Shown here piece after piece: positions 48,359-59,637 of a stretch of 64,000 nucleotides of DNA; the first letter of the stretch is position 1; each line of letters starts with the position of its first letter. Position numbers and translations under genes: made by a program. The DNA is from Antitrichia curtipendula (Eukaryota; Streptophyta; Bryopsida; Hypnales; Leucodontaceae). The notes below the pieces were generated by a model. The model did not search any database, was not told the origin of the DNA, and worked only from the letters and a program-made list of their open reading frames with translations. The stretch spans positions 10,369,001 to 10,433,000 of the forward strand of contig OX579636.1 of assembly GCA_951230915.1 (NCBI GenBank), given 5' to 3'.

Positions 48359-49980
48359 ATGGCGAATCACGGGGTCTACAGTGGTTCCAATGTCATGCTC
48401 GTGCGCAACGAGAGCTCGACCGACATGTCCTTGGTCACCATGCTTGCCTCTTGTGCTCCTGCTGCGCTTCAAGGTTAGTTTGGGAGACATACTCTGTCAT
48501 CGCGTGCGCGCTTGGTTCATATTTAATGAATCTCAACACCACATTACTTTGTCCGCTTCTACGAATCTGGACCAAATTAATAACATTCATATGTTCAGCG
48601 GTGGAATAGGAAGTTAGGAGCAACACGGCGGGAGAGTTTTTTCTGATTACGTCTCTGGCATTCCAGGATCCGCTAGACGAAGAATTTTGTTGAGAATTAT
48701 TAGTTGGATTTATAACACTATCTCACGATTTTGCGAATGAAATGACAGGCAAAACTGCTCTGTTTTGGTCACAAAAACAGTGTGCTCTTTCTATCTCGTG
48801 AATCTTCTTTATCTAACATCTTCGGTCGCGCATTGTGCAGTTCAACGCGCAGGTGGAGGCTTGGAAGAGGCCTTGGCCAGTTGTGGTCAAAAGCGCTTCT
48901 TCTCTCCCACTTTCGAAACTTCGGGTGAAGATCCAGGCGAAGAGGATATTGGAGATGACTGCACACAACATGTCGAGAAGAAGAGAAGACTTTCGTTTGA
49001 TCAAGTCAGATCACTCGAGAAGAGCTTTGAGATAGACAACAAACTCGAGCCTGAGAGAAAAATGCAGCTTGCCAGAGATCTCGGGCTTCTGCCAAGGCAA
49101 GTGGCCGTGTGGTTCCAGAACCGTCGTGCGCGCTGGAAAACCAAACAGCTGGAACGGGATTACGAAGCCCTCACCGCAGATTACAACCTTCTGAAAAGTG
49201 AATACGATGCTGTGTTCGACGAGAATCGGAATCTTCAGATTGAGGTGAGACTTTAATCCTAAACACGACTCTTCCACTTACTATTGCGCAACTACAACTC
49301 TCGTCGAAGTGTGAATCTGTGGCTACCTTCCCCTGTCTTTCATCCTTGACACACATTGCATCCAGCGGTTTGAGAGAGGGGTAAGAAAATCTTGAGCTGA
49401 TTCTGACTCTTGGAGGGCATCGTTCTGTAAACATTGAGTGTTGCGGATTTATTCAATTCCCTGAAATCGGAAGTGAGTTTTTCAATTTCGTTTGTCTGGA
49501 CAGATTAGTAGCTTGACTGGAAAGCTGCAAACCAAAGAAACGAGCCCGGACGTCGAGCTACCAGAGATAAAAAAGAAATCAGCAACTTTGTCGAACCCGT
49601 TGGACGAAGCTACAGAGCGGGGACCAGCACTAGCTGAGCTTAAGAGTAATGCCAGCAACAATGATGAATCGAATGCACGCAAGGAGGAAGGTTCCGGAGA
49701 AGGTTCGAATCGGGAGACTGTGAGTTCCGACAGCATTTCAAGCGAATTACTGAACGTGGACAGCCAGCAGAAGATAAATATTTATCCACAAGTTTCGCCA
49801 GAGATGGACTCCAACATCATGCACCTGAGCGACAGCCTCTGCGACCAAATGCTCTCCCCTCTGGACTGCCAGAGCATTTCCGTGAAGCCTGAGGATAGCT
49901 CGTTCCAAGACGATTCATGCAATTACATGTTGTCGCAGTTGGACGATGAGAAGGGACTACCCTGGTGGGAGTGGCCTTGA
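48359..49980 (+). CDS. HD-Zip class I transcription factor
   Basis: A plant-specific nuclear regulator that binds CAATNATTG-type sites as a dimer. Exons 48359-48473, 48841-49244 and 49504-49980 join with GT-AG borders and matching phases to give 331 residues. The start is the first in-frame ATG; the upstream extension of this frame lacks one. The N-terminus ([20 protein letters not shown]) precedes an acidic stretch at 67-78. The homeodomain spans about 82-141, with recognition helix [18 protein letters not shown] including W129, F130, N132 and R134. A leucine zipper follows with heptad positions L142, L149, L156, V163, L170 and L177. Intron 2 falls inside the zipper, after residue 173. The C-terminal half is Ser/Asn/Glu-rich and ends GLPWWEWP, an aromatic-acidic tail like the activation motif of class I members. 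Absence of START and MEKHLA domains, and of the CPSCE motif, excludes classes II-IV. The gene looks intact. Confidence 0.96.
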
Positions 49981-50480
49981 TCTCCGACGAGATTTTTCTG
50001 ACCTATTTGGTTTTCAATCCTCTGTCTGTTCAGAGGTGTAACCTCATTATGCTATATACCTATCCGTCTTAGTGTTCAAGCTGAATTTCCTACTTCGGAG
50101 CTGTCAAAGCGTATTCTAGTGCAGCTTGCACATACTTTAGAGATAGAGATAGATGTATTAGCGTGGTCCTGCTGATGTAAATCATTTCGACGATGTTGGA
50201 CTGATTTCGAAGTGATGCAACTTAGGGCCGAATAATTTTTTGCTCGACACCCAGCCATACGTAATGTTTGTAGTTAAATGGAGTACTCTGGCTGCAAGGG
50301 GCATCTAGTCTCCAAGGCTGTACCGATTTCAAATGGCTCGTTCCATTTCGAGCTGTAGATGAACGTTCTCAATGTTTGCTGTTTCTCAAATGTCTGTGAC
50401 TTCCTTCTGGAGCCTCAAGAGAAGTAGACTTGTACATTTCCATGTGGTAAGGCCTCCGTGGTGCTGCAAGCACATTCACT

Positions 50481-50486
50481 AATAAA
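50481..50486 (+). terminator. Candidate poly(A) signal of the HD-Zip gene
   Basis: AATAAA, 500 bases after the stop codon, in the context CACTAATAAATTTATC. Plant signals are loose, so the true cleavage site may differ. Confidence 0.4.
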
Positions 50487-50525
50487 TTTATCTACTCTCC
50501 CTCGCCGAGCTTTATCTTGGCAGTA

Positions 50526-50773
50526 GGATGTGCTATCTTTCCTCTTCTTCACTGTCTGTGAACCTTAAAGAAATATCGAGCAACAGAAATTTATGCCGGA
50601 GCACTGACAATCTTGCTTGCACGTTGTCAACAGATGCGTGGAATCAGGATGTGCTTTCTTTCCTCTTGAGCGTCCACGATTCTCCAACTCTAGCCGAATA
50701 TTGAGCTGGTGAATTTATGCCGGTCGGAAGCTCTGACGATCTTGTGTCCAACTTTTTCAACAGATTGGCATCG
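50526..50773. repeat. Two tandem units of about 121-126 bp in the HD-Zip 3' flank
   Basis: GGATGTGCTNTCTTTCCTCTT occurs at 50526 and 50647, and GGATGTGG at 50773. Each unit also contains GAATATTGAGC/AAATATCGAGC, AATTTATGCCGG and TCAACAGAT in the same order. It is a diverged direct duplication. Confidence 0.8.
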
Positions 50774-52281
50774 GGATGTGGAGCTCTAGCGCGATCTGAA
50801 AATGTGAACAACCGACAATTGAACACTTGATGCAGGCTAGCTGGGACTCCCATGGAATACTTACCGCCTGCAAGAGCACTTCAGGATTCGAGCACGCCCA
50901 ACCGTATGAGCGTGCACCGAATCGTCAGAAGAATCCCGAACTGGCTAGTTGTACCTTCACTAGAACAAGCAACTTGCCTGAATGTCGGGTAGTTGGAGCA
51001 GGTCAAGCATGTGGTGTCGTCGTTACTGTTCTGAGCAGATCTTCCCCATTGGCAAGGCTCCTTGTTTTCAACATTTACCGTCAAATTCTGTGTGGCTCTT
51101 ACTTACGTACGGAACTCCATGCTCGCCACTTGCTGCACATTTGCTCGTGATCATTATCATCTAAGAAAGAGTTTCTTAAACAACATAGCCGGGCTAAGTA
51201 AAATGCGCCTTCATCTTCTTCATCTTCTTCCTAATCTTGCGGACTACCTACCGAGTGCGCGCATTCATGAACCTAAAAAACTGTGTCCCCGAAAAACAGA
51301 ATATTCCCGCTTTTTCAATTGCGATTGCGAATGGCCTCCCACTGTTTTTCAATTATTCTCTCGAAGACTCTGTCCTGAAGCTGTAATAAGCTAAACACAC
51401 ATACACAGATTAAAATCGTCAAAACAAAATGTTCAAACTGTTACCGGTCCGTCGGATCGGAGGATGAGAATATTCTATTTCTCGCTATTCTCTATTGTTT
51501 ATGAAACCGTGAGTTCTTTAATTTTATTTCTTCCTACAAATAGGCGCGAGCGCCGTTGTTACCATGGCCTGTTCATTTCATCATTTCAGACAATCTCCTG
51601 CTCGATCGGTCGAGCTTCCCGACGAGTGATCGAGTTCAATTGTTAGAAATGTTTCTCCTAATTGCAGGATGCGGTTGTCTAAGAGTAGGTTTTCGTTACG
51701 GAGATCCTTTCAGCGACTGCACTGACCTAATTACAGCACACCTATCGGTTTGAATTCGCAGAAGTACGTATTTTTCAGATTCGTTGATGAAGTAACTTCA
51801 ATGCTATGCGCGCTAGCGAGCTCCGTTCGAAAGATCTGCGGAAGGTGGACGAAACGTGTGGTGCGTGCTCTGGCTGACTGATTGCGATGTGTGGAACGAA
51901 GATCGAGTCTTTGAATGAGCTTTAGCTTATACCCTAGATGCAGCTGCAGGTCCCAGAAAGCGATGTGGCAACGCCCTCTGGACTGTGTCAACGTAGAAAG
52001 GCTCTTGGGGAGTTTTTATATGTTTGAAGTTTGGCATTTGTTTTTGGCTTTGCAATTGTTTAGTGTGTTTTCCAGTGCTGGTCTGGGCCCTGCTGAAGTT
52101 AGAGGAGCCCTCGAGTCTCTCCTGCCTTCTTGGATGGGTTCTGAAGGAAAGACGCAGAAACATAACTTATAACGTACCAATGATTGAATCTGTATTGGGA
52201 ATCATAGACTCCAAATTAGTTTGGAAGTGCCACTACACAAAACTAGCTGGCAAACAATAAAATAGGGGTGGTTTCTCACAT
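50774..52281. other. HD-Zip downstream region, no gene assigned
   Basis: Moderately GC-rich sequence with overlapping frames on both strands; none shows a recognisable domain. The end (about 52198-52280) belongs to a dispersed repeat with relatives near 32985 and 38062. Confidence 0.35.
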
Positions 52282-52330
52282 TTATCCACATGTGGTGATG
52301 GTGGTGGTATAGGGCAATGCCCGAGGAGGA

Positions 52331-52405
52331 GGGCATTTCGGGAAATAAAGGGCCGACGAGGAGGGCGGAGCCCGACGAGGAGGCCCTTTATTTCCCGAAA
52401 TGCCC
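52331..52405. repeat. Perfect 24-bp inverted repeat with 27-base loop
   Basis: Arms 52331-52354 and 52382-52405 are exact reverse complements, beginning GGGCATTTCGGG. The loop (52355-52381) is made of GACGAGGAGG-like units. Weaker complementarity continues outside the arms (GGGCAATGCCC near 52312 and GGCCATTGTCC near 52417). The surrounding 52282-52620 is GC-rich, with several short repeats of CGGGAAAT-type words. It looks like a foldback or hairpin element. No protein is encoded. Confidence 0.9.
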
Positions 52406-52767
52406 GACGATGAGAGGCCATTGTCCGACGTAAAACACGAGCAGAATTGGATGAATATCGGGGAATATCGGGAATGACAAATCAAATTCGGATGAGGAAT
52501 CCGTAATGCTCGATTACGCAGGAAATCCCGCGCAATCGGGCATTACGCCTCAGAACCCTCCCCGCAAATGTACGGGGAAATTCCTGTGAGTGGTTTACGT
52601 GGTGGGAAATGCCCCTTAGATGGAAAACTAGTTGTCCATATTTAGATGAATCCTACATGGGAGGCAAAGCTAAAATGAATTCAAGATGAACAAGCATACC
52701 AATTAGGTAAATGAATCTACTTGGGCCGTGTACTCTCCTACCAAAACACATAAAACTTGCTCCTTAA

Positions 52768-53694
52768 CCCCTAAAGGACCAGCATGCGGTTTTTGGCAGT
52801 ATAAAATTTTTGGGCAGGTACTTGTGACTGGAGATTTTCATATTTTTGGCTGAAATTTTAATAGAAGGTGGGCGCGAGGAGTACCTTTCATATTCACTAA
52901 ATTTCATGACATTTGGAAATAGGAGTCAAAAGTTATGGCCAAATATGTTACTTTTTTTCATAACTGGGCAGTCCGGGCAGATCAGAAAAAATCACTTTTT
53001 TGAGAAACAAAAATTTGAAACTGATTTTCCAGAGTTATCTATACGTGGAAAGCTTTGAATCATTCCATTTTGACCAATGAGTCAAAAGTTACGAGGAGTT
53101 CTAGTTTGCGGGCAATTTTGGAATCTCTACTCTAAAATAAACTTTGATAGTCTTTTATCTTACTCATTTTTCAATATTTTTTGAAAAAAATAAAATCATA
53201 GGATGTAGATTGTTTAATACAGCATTTCAACCATTGGGATTGGCATTTTTCAATTTCATACCTAAATTCTTAACAATTTAGTATTTTGAATCATTCTCTA
53301 CTTCATTCTACTTATTATTTTTTTCCTATATGTTGTACAATTCCAAATGATGTGAAATTTTTCAAGCATGTAGCCAACTTGTCTAGGAAAAAGAATCCAA
53401 AGAAGAACCACCATTTTGGACATTTTTTCATAAAAAATTGAGCTTGTGAAGTGCAGCTGCCCTGTTTTTTGCACGGTCAAAAAAACAATTTCAGTGATTT
53501 TGAATGCTTATATCTTGCTATCCACGCGGTGGAAATTTCTGAAATTTTTACCACATATTCTCAAGTCAGCATACTACAAGATCCTACGGTTACATGAGTC
53601 AAAAAAAAAGTTTTTTTCAAAAATTTGGTAATTGTACTAAAAATGGCAGTTCTTGAGCGTTTTCAGTGAAAACATAGTCATGGAACTTTAGGGG
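52768..53694 (+). mobile_element. Full-length TTAA-family element (927 bp, type A)
   Basis: TTAA (52764-52767), CCCCTAAAGGACCAGC at the left, TGGAACTTTAGGGG at the right, then TTAA (53695-53698). It defines type A: the left half carries AGTCAAAAGTTATGG (about 52925) and ATGAGTCAAAAGTTACGAGG (about 53081). The right half carries the block CATTTTGGACATTTTTTCAT and the ATCTTGCNATCCAC block. Confidence 0.92.
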
Positions 53695-53814
53695 TTAACT
53701 ACCAATAAAGCTTGATTGTGTTGGAAGGGCTTGATTATGGTACAAACAACATTATGGAAGACACACCTTGTAAGTAAAAAAAGTGGCGGTTTGTACTATT
53801 CAATAATGAAAAAA

Positions 53815-54225
53815 AATTGTTGGAATTTGATATTTTTCTATGCTGGCAAACATTGAAAATTACTATTCAATTATAATGAACAGAGTTGGTAGGGATTTGA
53901 TACTTTTCAATGTTGCCAAACATTGAAAGTCACTAGTCAATAATAGACAAAGTTAAGTGGAATTTGATACTTTCAATGTTGGCAAACATTGTCACTTGCT
54001 AGCATTGTCTACATTGTGTGTCTCACTATCTATATTGTCACTCTCATTGGCCACATTGTCTCTCACTCATTGGCTACACTAGCTACGTTGTCTTTCTCTC
54101 ACTAGCTACATTCTCTCTCTGTCATTAGCTAAATTGTCTCTTTCATCGGCTACATTGTTTTTCTCTCACTAGCTACATTGTCTTTGACTATTTACATTGT
54201 TTCTTACACTATCTACAACAATAAT
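53815..54225. repeat. Tandem repeats: about 62-bp units, then a CTCACTAGCTACATTGT minisatellite
   Basis: Three units of TTTGATACTTTTCAATGTTG...CAAACATTGAAA lie at 53815-53990. They pass into an irregular minisatellite of CTCTCACTAGCTACATTGTC units (about 20-30 bases) to 54225. The same composite, in the same order, recurs at 62640-63190. Confidence 0.85.
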
Positions 54226-54389
54226 ACATTAGACAGGTCATGGACACTACAATGTATTGAAAGTCTGAATAGTTGTCACACCATCAAATCTTACAATTTT
54301 TAGATTGACTAATGCAAGTGATATAAAATTCCTTCATACAAATTATGGAATAGATTTACAAAATATTAATTTATATATTAATTTTAGAT

Positions 54390-55560
54390 TTAACAAGTGC
54401 AATTGTTTCAAATCCCAAACCTCCAAATTCTCCAAGTAGCCTTTCCATGTGACAGATTCACTATCCAAGAAAAAGGGTTTTAAAATTAAATTTAAAAAGA
54501 AAAATTGAAATTTTTTTTTAGAGTCCCAAACCCCAAACCTCACAAGGGGGCTCTTAGTACCGAGGAGGGTTTCTAAGGGTGGTGGAGTCAAAAAAAAATT
54601 TAATTTAGTTTAATTTAATTTAAAATAATTTAAAAATAATAATTTTGAGAGTCCCAAACCCCAAACCTTCAAGGTGCCTCTTGTTACAAAGAGCTGTTTT
54701 GGGGGTGCTAGAGTTGTAAGAAAAACATTGAAAATACTGAATTTTTATTCCTAAGAGTCTAAAATCCATGAATCTCCGAGGAGCTTCTCGACATGTGGAA
54801 TTCACAAAAAATAGAAAAAAAAAAAGAGTTCCAGAGTCCCAAACTCCAAACCTCCCAAGAGGTCTCTCGGGATTGAGAGGGTTTTTTTTTGGGGGGGGGG
54901 GGGCTGACGAAGCCGGAAAATAAATAAATAAATAAATATATTTATTTATTTATTTTCTAAAATTTAAAAGATATATATAAAAAGAGTTTTGAGAGTCCTA
55001 AATCTCAAACCTCCCAAGGTGTCTTGTTACAAAGAGGTGTTTGAAATATTGAATTATTTCTTAAGAGTCTAAAATCCTATAACCTCCAAGGGACTTCTTG
55101 ATGTGTGGGGTTTACAACAAATTGAAAAAAAAATTTGAAAAAAGAGAGTTTTGAGAGTTCCAAATCCTAAAGCCCGCAATGTGCATTTCGATACTAAGAG
55201 GGATTTTGGAGAGTGATGGAATCACCAAAAAGATTGTGAATTTTTTTTTAAATTAAGAAAAAAAAATAATAAATTTAGAGTCTTAAACTCCCAAACCCCA
55301 AGGAGAATCTCCTTACCAAAAGAGGTGCTTTGGGGTGATGAAGCCATGACAAAATAAAATAAAATAAAATTTGAAGGAAAAAATTTTGAGAGTCCCAAAT
55401 CCAAGAAACCCCAAGGGACTTCTCAAGAATGAGACAAGTTTCTATGGAATGATGGAGTCATGACAAAATTAAAATAAAACAAAAAGATTTTGAGATTTCC
55501 AACCCCAAATACCTCAAAGGGTCTTTGCTTCTATGGGGGGTGATGGAGTTGTAACTAAGA
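54390..55560. repeat. Degenerate tandem array of about eleven units
   Basis: The block GAGTCCCAAACCCCAAACCT followed by CCAAGGNGNCTCTT recurs at about 54400, 54520, 54647, 54757, 54833, 54993, 55065, 55155, 55280, 55390 and 55492. Spacing is 72-160 bases. Variable A- and T-rich spacers between the blocks account for the uneven period. The copy of the surrounding element near 63370 lacks the entire array. Confidence 0.85.
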
Positions 55561-56059
55561 AGAAGAAAAAATGAATAGGGTAAATGTACAAGATGTTTGG
55601 AGAACATTTGAAGTGTTCCAACTCTATTTTAGGCCAAATGACATATTATCTTAAGTTCACTATCTATAAAGATCCTAAATTTTTAAACCACGGTCATAGA
55701 TTCAAAATCCAAACAACACTCTAAATACCTCATAAGTTTGAAGCTTGCAGGCTTTCAAGCTCCAAGGCTCACAAAATAGCATTCCCGACTCCAACCAAGT
55801 GAATTCGCTATAAATTAGGACTTTATTCATCATAGGTTCTATATATTCTCAAGAGACAATAGGAGTGACACTTTTTAGAAGGAAGACTTTTGTCTACCTA
55901 CATAGTTAACTCATTTTTTAAGAATGTTTCAGTGAGGGTGCTTTGTTATATAAGGTTTAAGTCATTAGTATGTATTTGTATTCACTTGGTAGCAAGCATA
56001 TTATATAGCAATGTATGGACATGGATATAGAAGGTATTAGACTATGATAAATGGTGTAA

Positions 56060-57330
56060 TAAGTGCTTTAGTGAGCTCTCTAGTAGTGTTGGGATCAACA
56101 ACAATATACTTTATGGTTGTTGAGGATCCATTTGATAAAGATCACTATAGAGTTTGGCTAGGTGGTAATATATCTATTAAGTTGTTACCTTGGAATCCCA
56201 AGGAATGAAAATGGAAACAACATGGATCAATTAAAGAAGTTAGTTTTTACAACTATACAACCAAGATCAAATATAGGATAGTTCTTTCACATGCAACAAC
56301 ACCAATAAAATGCCTTCAATAATTGGAAATATAAGGTTATATGAAACAATTTGGACATTATTCATAAATGAAGTATGGCATTTGTAGATGCCAAGAAAGA
56401 TTGCAACTATTTACTGGTAGACATTAATATGGGATATTACCATTGGTAGTTGGAAGAAGGTGCTCTGGTGTTAGGATGGAAAGAAACATGTAAGATGTGT
56501 TACTTCCCTAAGGTGGAATATGCGTGTCATACTTTGATGAAATGTCCTACAGTTGCACAAGTTTGGCATTCTTTTGGAAATCGTAAGGTGGAAGCTAAAC
56601 GTCCCATATTTGACACTATATAAAATAACATTTTATAATAGGACACTCAAAGAACAAAGGCTCACAAAGATTCATGACAACAAATGCCTTATAATTCTAA
56701 TCAAAGATATATGATCACTACAAATATTATACATATGGGGATTCTAAAAGTGTGTCTTATGTGGAATCATTGAATTCAAAATTGTTATCATGAGCTAAAC
56801 AACAAAACTTTTAACATTGGGTTTGACACTCTATAGTGCCTTAAAGACCATGATCCACATCGATATGGAGACTTGGGACTCAATTTTTTAGATATGAATG
56901 ATTGACAAATAGACAACATGAGAGGATGGTGGTATTTAAGAAAGTCTAGATTGATCAATAGGTGTTTGCAATTGTGGAAAACAAACTAAAATTGAGATTT
57001 CTTCCATTGGCAAGTTTCTTAATATAACTCCTAGCCACTTTCAAGTCCAATTCTCCAAATGATAGATCAATGCAACAACTATAACAAGCTCCAGATATTC
57101 CATTAGCTAGGGAACAAGAATTGGACCTAGCTATTGATCAAGTACTTGAAGAGGTTTTGAACAACATCAAGGTATGAGAGATTGTAATGGAATATGTGGA
57201 AAATAATATTGAATAAAAACCAATGAACTTACTTTCAAAGGAAGATTTAGAAAAAGTGATTTTTGTAAGTATTCCTAGTGAGCAAGTAGTACTTCAAGGT
57301 CCGTCACCTACCACAACCTATAACCCTGAC
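56060..57330 (+). pseudogene. Degenerate retroelement-like coding relic with a reverse-transcriptase zinc-finger trace
   Basis: Readable fragments on the + strand include MVVEDPFDKDHYRVWLGGN at about 56110-56170. At 56474-56580 comes GWKETCKMCYFPKVEYACH followed by TLMKCPTVAQVWHSF. The CxxC...H-x4-C-P...VW pattern resembles the zinc-binding domain found after reverse transcriptase in plant LINE-like elements (zf-RVT). AREQELDLAIDQVLEEVL lies near 57110-57160. Many stops and frameshifts are present. A second copy begins at about 63460 and runs off the window, with its zinc-finger cysteines lost. Confidence 0.4.
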
Positions 57331-57717
57331 TAAGGTGTCTTTATTCAAGGGTTTCGGAATGCATGCCGCTAGTCCATTTTATTGAGGAGTGTAGCATGTG
57401 GTCTGTTCAACTTTTGAGAGATGATCTACAAATGGAAGTTAATGAACATATAATATGTCACCTTATAGCTTCTTATATATTGTAAAGAATCACCCAGAAA
57501 AGTTGATTATATAATTTATTTGGTTTAATTAACCCTGAAACCACCATCAACTATAGAATTAAAATGAAATAGTCTTGTGGTCAATATAGTTAATAAGATT
57601 TTTTTGCTAATTGGTGTTTTAATCTTATTCACTTAGTTCAAAGTCATTTGCAAGGACTACAAAGATTGTAGAAGATATTTACAAATATAAAATAATAAAA
57701 TATGCATCTTGCACCTA
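57331..57717. other. AT-rich intergenic DNA, no gene seen
   Basis: No supported coding or repeat boundary. Confidence 0.3.
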
Positions 57718-57726
57718 CATTCAAAG

Positions 57727-57977
57727 GAGGGTTGCTAATATGTGAGTATAGGAATGTGAGCCCATGAGCCTAGAATACTACACACCTATGTTATAGGTGT
57801 ATATACTATAAAAATTGTCTATGATTATAGGGTTAATATGTTACAAATACCCATATTATAGGTGTTTATGATACATACACCTTTCATAGTGTGTGGCATC
57901 ACTATATTATAGGTACTTATATTGTAGGCTCAATGCTCACAAGCTTGCATTCTTGGGCTCACATACTAGCACCGTTG
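57727..57977. mobile_element. 251-bp Mutator-like MITE with 9-bp target duplication
   Basis: The direct repeat CATTCAAAG occurs at 57718-57726 and 57978-57986. Between them the ends are inverted: left GAGGGTTGCTAATATGTGAG, right on the other strand CAACGGTGCTAGTATGTGAG, with further complementarity inward (GTGAGCCC). The centre consists of short TATTATAGGTGT-type repeats. A 9-bp duplication with extended inverted ends fits the Mutator (MULE) superfamily. Non-coding. Confidence 0.85.
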
Positions 57978-57986
57978 CATTCAAAG

Positions 57987-58610
57987 TGTGTTTTCTTTGT
58001 ATCAACACACGAATCATATAATGTTTTTCTTCTTCTTGAAAAAAATAAAATCATAGTCCAAGAGCTCATAACCACTCACGCTAACTCATCTTGACCTTCA
58101 TGTGCAAACAAAGATGAACAATCTCAACCCAAAAATGGGGCTGGAGTTTCTCTCTCTCTCTCTTTCTCTTTGTTGTCTATGTCCTCTTCAAGTTGATAAA
58201 TGGCCATTTTTTAATTTTTTAATTTTTTTGAAACTGCTTTCCACACCTAGAAGCATTAAAGTATCGAATGGAATTTTCTAGACTTTTTTTTTTTTTTTTT
58301 TTTGTGGGTCTATTACCCTCCGTCCGCTTTTTTTGTGCACCCAACATCTGACTGCACCCAACAATCCGTTCATGACCATTTTCCTTTTTCTATCAATTAC
58401 TCACTCTCAGGTAAAAGGTAGAGTAGGTCCCATAAACTCACCACCTAAGGGCTGGAATTGAATTTTGGGGAGGTGGAACTTCTTGAAATGTTTTTTCAGG
58501 AAATTTTTCCTTGGAAGGGAAGTGGGATTGGGCATCTAAACCAAGTTGTTTCATATTTTTTGGAGCTTTGTGGAATTAGTTATAAAATTTTGAAGTTGAA
58601 GTGGCATAGG
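57987..58610. other. Repeat-derived intergenic DNA
   Basis: A CT microsatellite lies at about 58150-58170 and a T run at about 58285-58302. About 58495-58600 belongs to the GGAGCTTTGTGGAATTAGTT repeat also seen near 33310 and 39700. Confidence 0.45.
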
Positions 58611-59086
58611 GCTCCAAAACCGCTCCAAAATTGCTATTTCTAATGCAAGTACCAAATTTTTGAAAAAATGTAACTGTAGAATCTTGTATTAAATTGGTTT
58701 TAAGAGTTGTGGAAAAAATTTCAAAAATTTCCACCGTGTGGATTCAAGATAATAGCGTTTGAATGGACAAAAATCACCAGGCATCACCAGGCATCACCAA
58801 AGCTTCAAGTATAGACAAAAATATAATCTTTGAGAAAAAAATGAAGAACAAAAAATAATTGACATTTTTTTTAATTTTTTTTAGGTTACCCCTCGAGCTA
58901 CTTTTTGGGTTTATGGTGGCATAACCTTTGTTCAATGGCACCGATTGAAATAAAATTATATTTTCTAAAAGCTCATCTAATTTCTTATCTTGAAAAAATG
59001 TTTCAAAAAATTATTTCAAAAATTGAGATCACATGAGCCTACCCGAAATCCCAAGAGTCTCATTAAGGGACTCTGGGACATTAGGG
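58611..59086 (-). mobile_element. TTAA-family element, partial and chimeric (reversed)
   Basis: The right edge TGGGACATTAGGG is followed by TTAA (59087-59090), and the adjacent interior (ACATGAGCCTACCCGAAATCCC) is the type B left end reversed. The other side (CCAAAACCGCTCCAAAATTG) is the type A right end reversed, without its terminus. It is about half normal length. Confidence 0.65.
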
Positions 59087-59343
59087 TTAATGGTGAACAC
59101 TTAAGTACCATTAGAAACATACAAGAGCAGTTATGGGTTGTTCATAAGATGTTCATGACTCCACTCTTACAAGCTAGTGATTTTGTAATTTTAGGGCAAA
59201 CCACTTCAAGAATTCACAGAAATTACAATTACAATTAAAAAAATTACAATTCCACTTAGATTTGATTTGTGAAACAAGCACACACCTTTGAAACATATAT
59301 GGTTGACCCCAAGGTATTCAAATTGATATTCAGGGTGGTAATA

Positions 59344-59629
59344 AGCTTGTCTGCTCTAAAAACGATTGTGGCACAAAGGTACATTTTGCTTTCTTCAATG
59401 TATCAACAATGTACATTTTAGGAGGTGATTGCTTTTAATGACCCTTCCATTTTTCAACTTCAAGAATTTGTGACTAATTCCACAAAGATCCCCAAAATAT
59501 GAAACAACTTGAGTGAGTTGCCAATTTGATTTTTCTTGCTACAAAAATTTGCTGAAAATTGTTTCAAAGAGTTTAGTTGCCCCAAAATGTAATCAGCTCT
59601 TAAGTGGTCGCTTTAAGAGCAGACTGCCT
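59344..59629. mobile_element. 286-bp MITE with TA duplication
   Basis: TA at 59342-59343 and 59630-59631. Left end AGCTTGTCTGCTCTAAAAAC; right end on the other strand AGGCAGTCTGCTCTTAAAGC, related to the MITE at 11234-11644. Its interior includes, reversed, the AATTAGTcAcAAATTCTTGA block of the dispersed repeat seen at 33322. The flanking 59205-59341 matches the right half of the MITE at 10469. Confidence 0.72.
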
Positions 59630-59637
59630 TATCTTAA

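Noticed and set aside
48191..48478. N-terminal extension of the HD-Zip protein upstream of 48359
   Set aside because: The frame is open upstream but begins with TTG; the first in-frame ATG is 48359.
48835..49035. Alternative + strand frame overlapping HD-Zip exon 2
   Set aside because: It is out of phase with exon 1 and destroys the homeodomain; it is a shadow frame.
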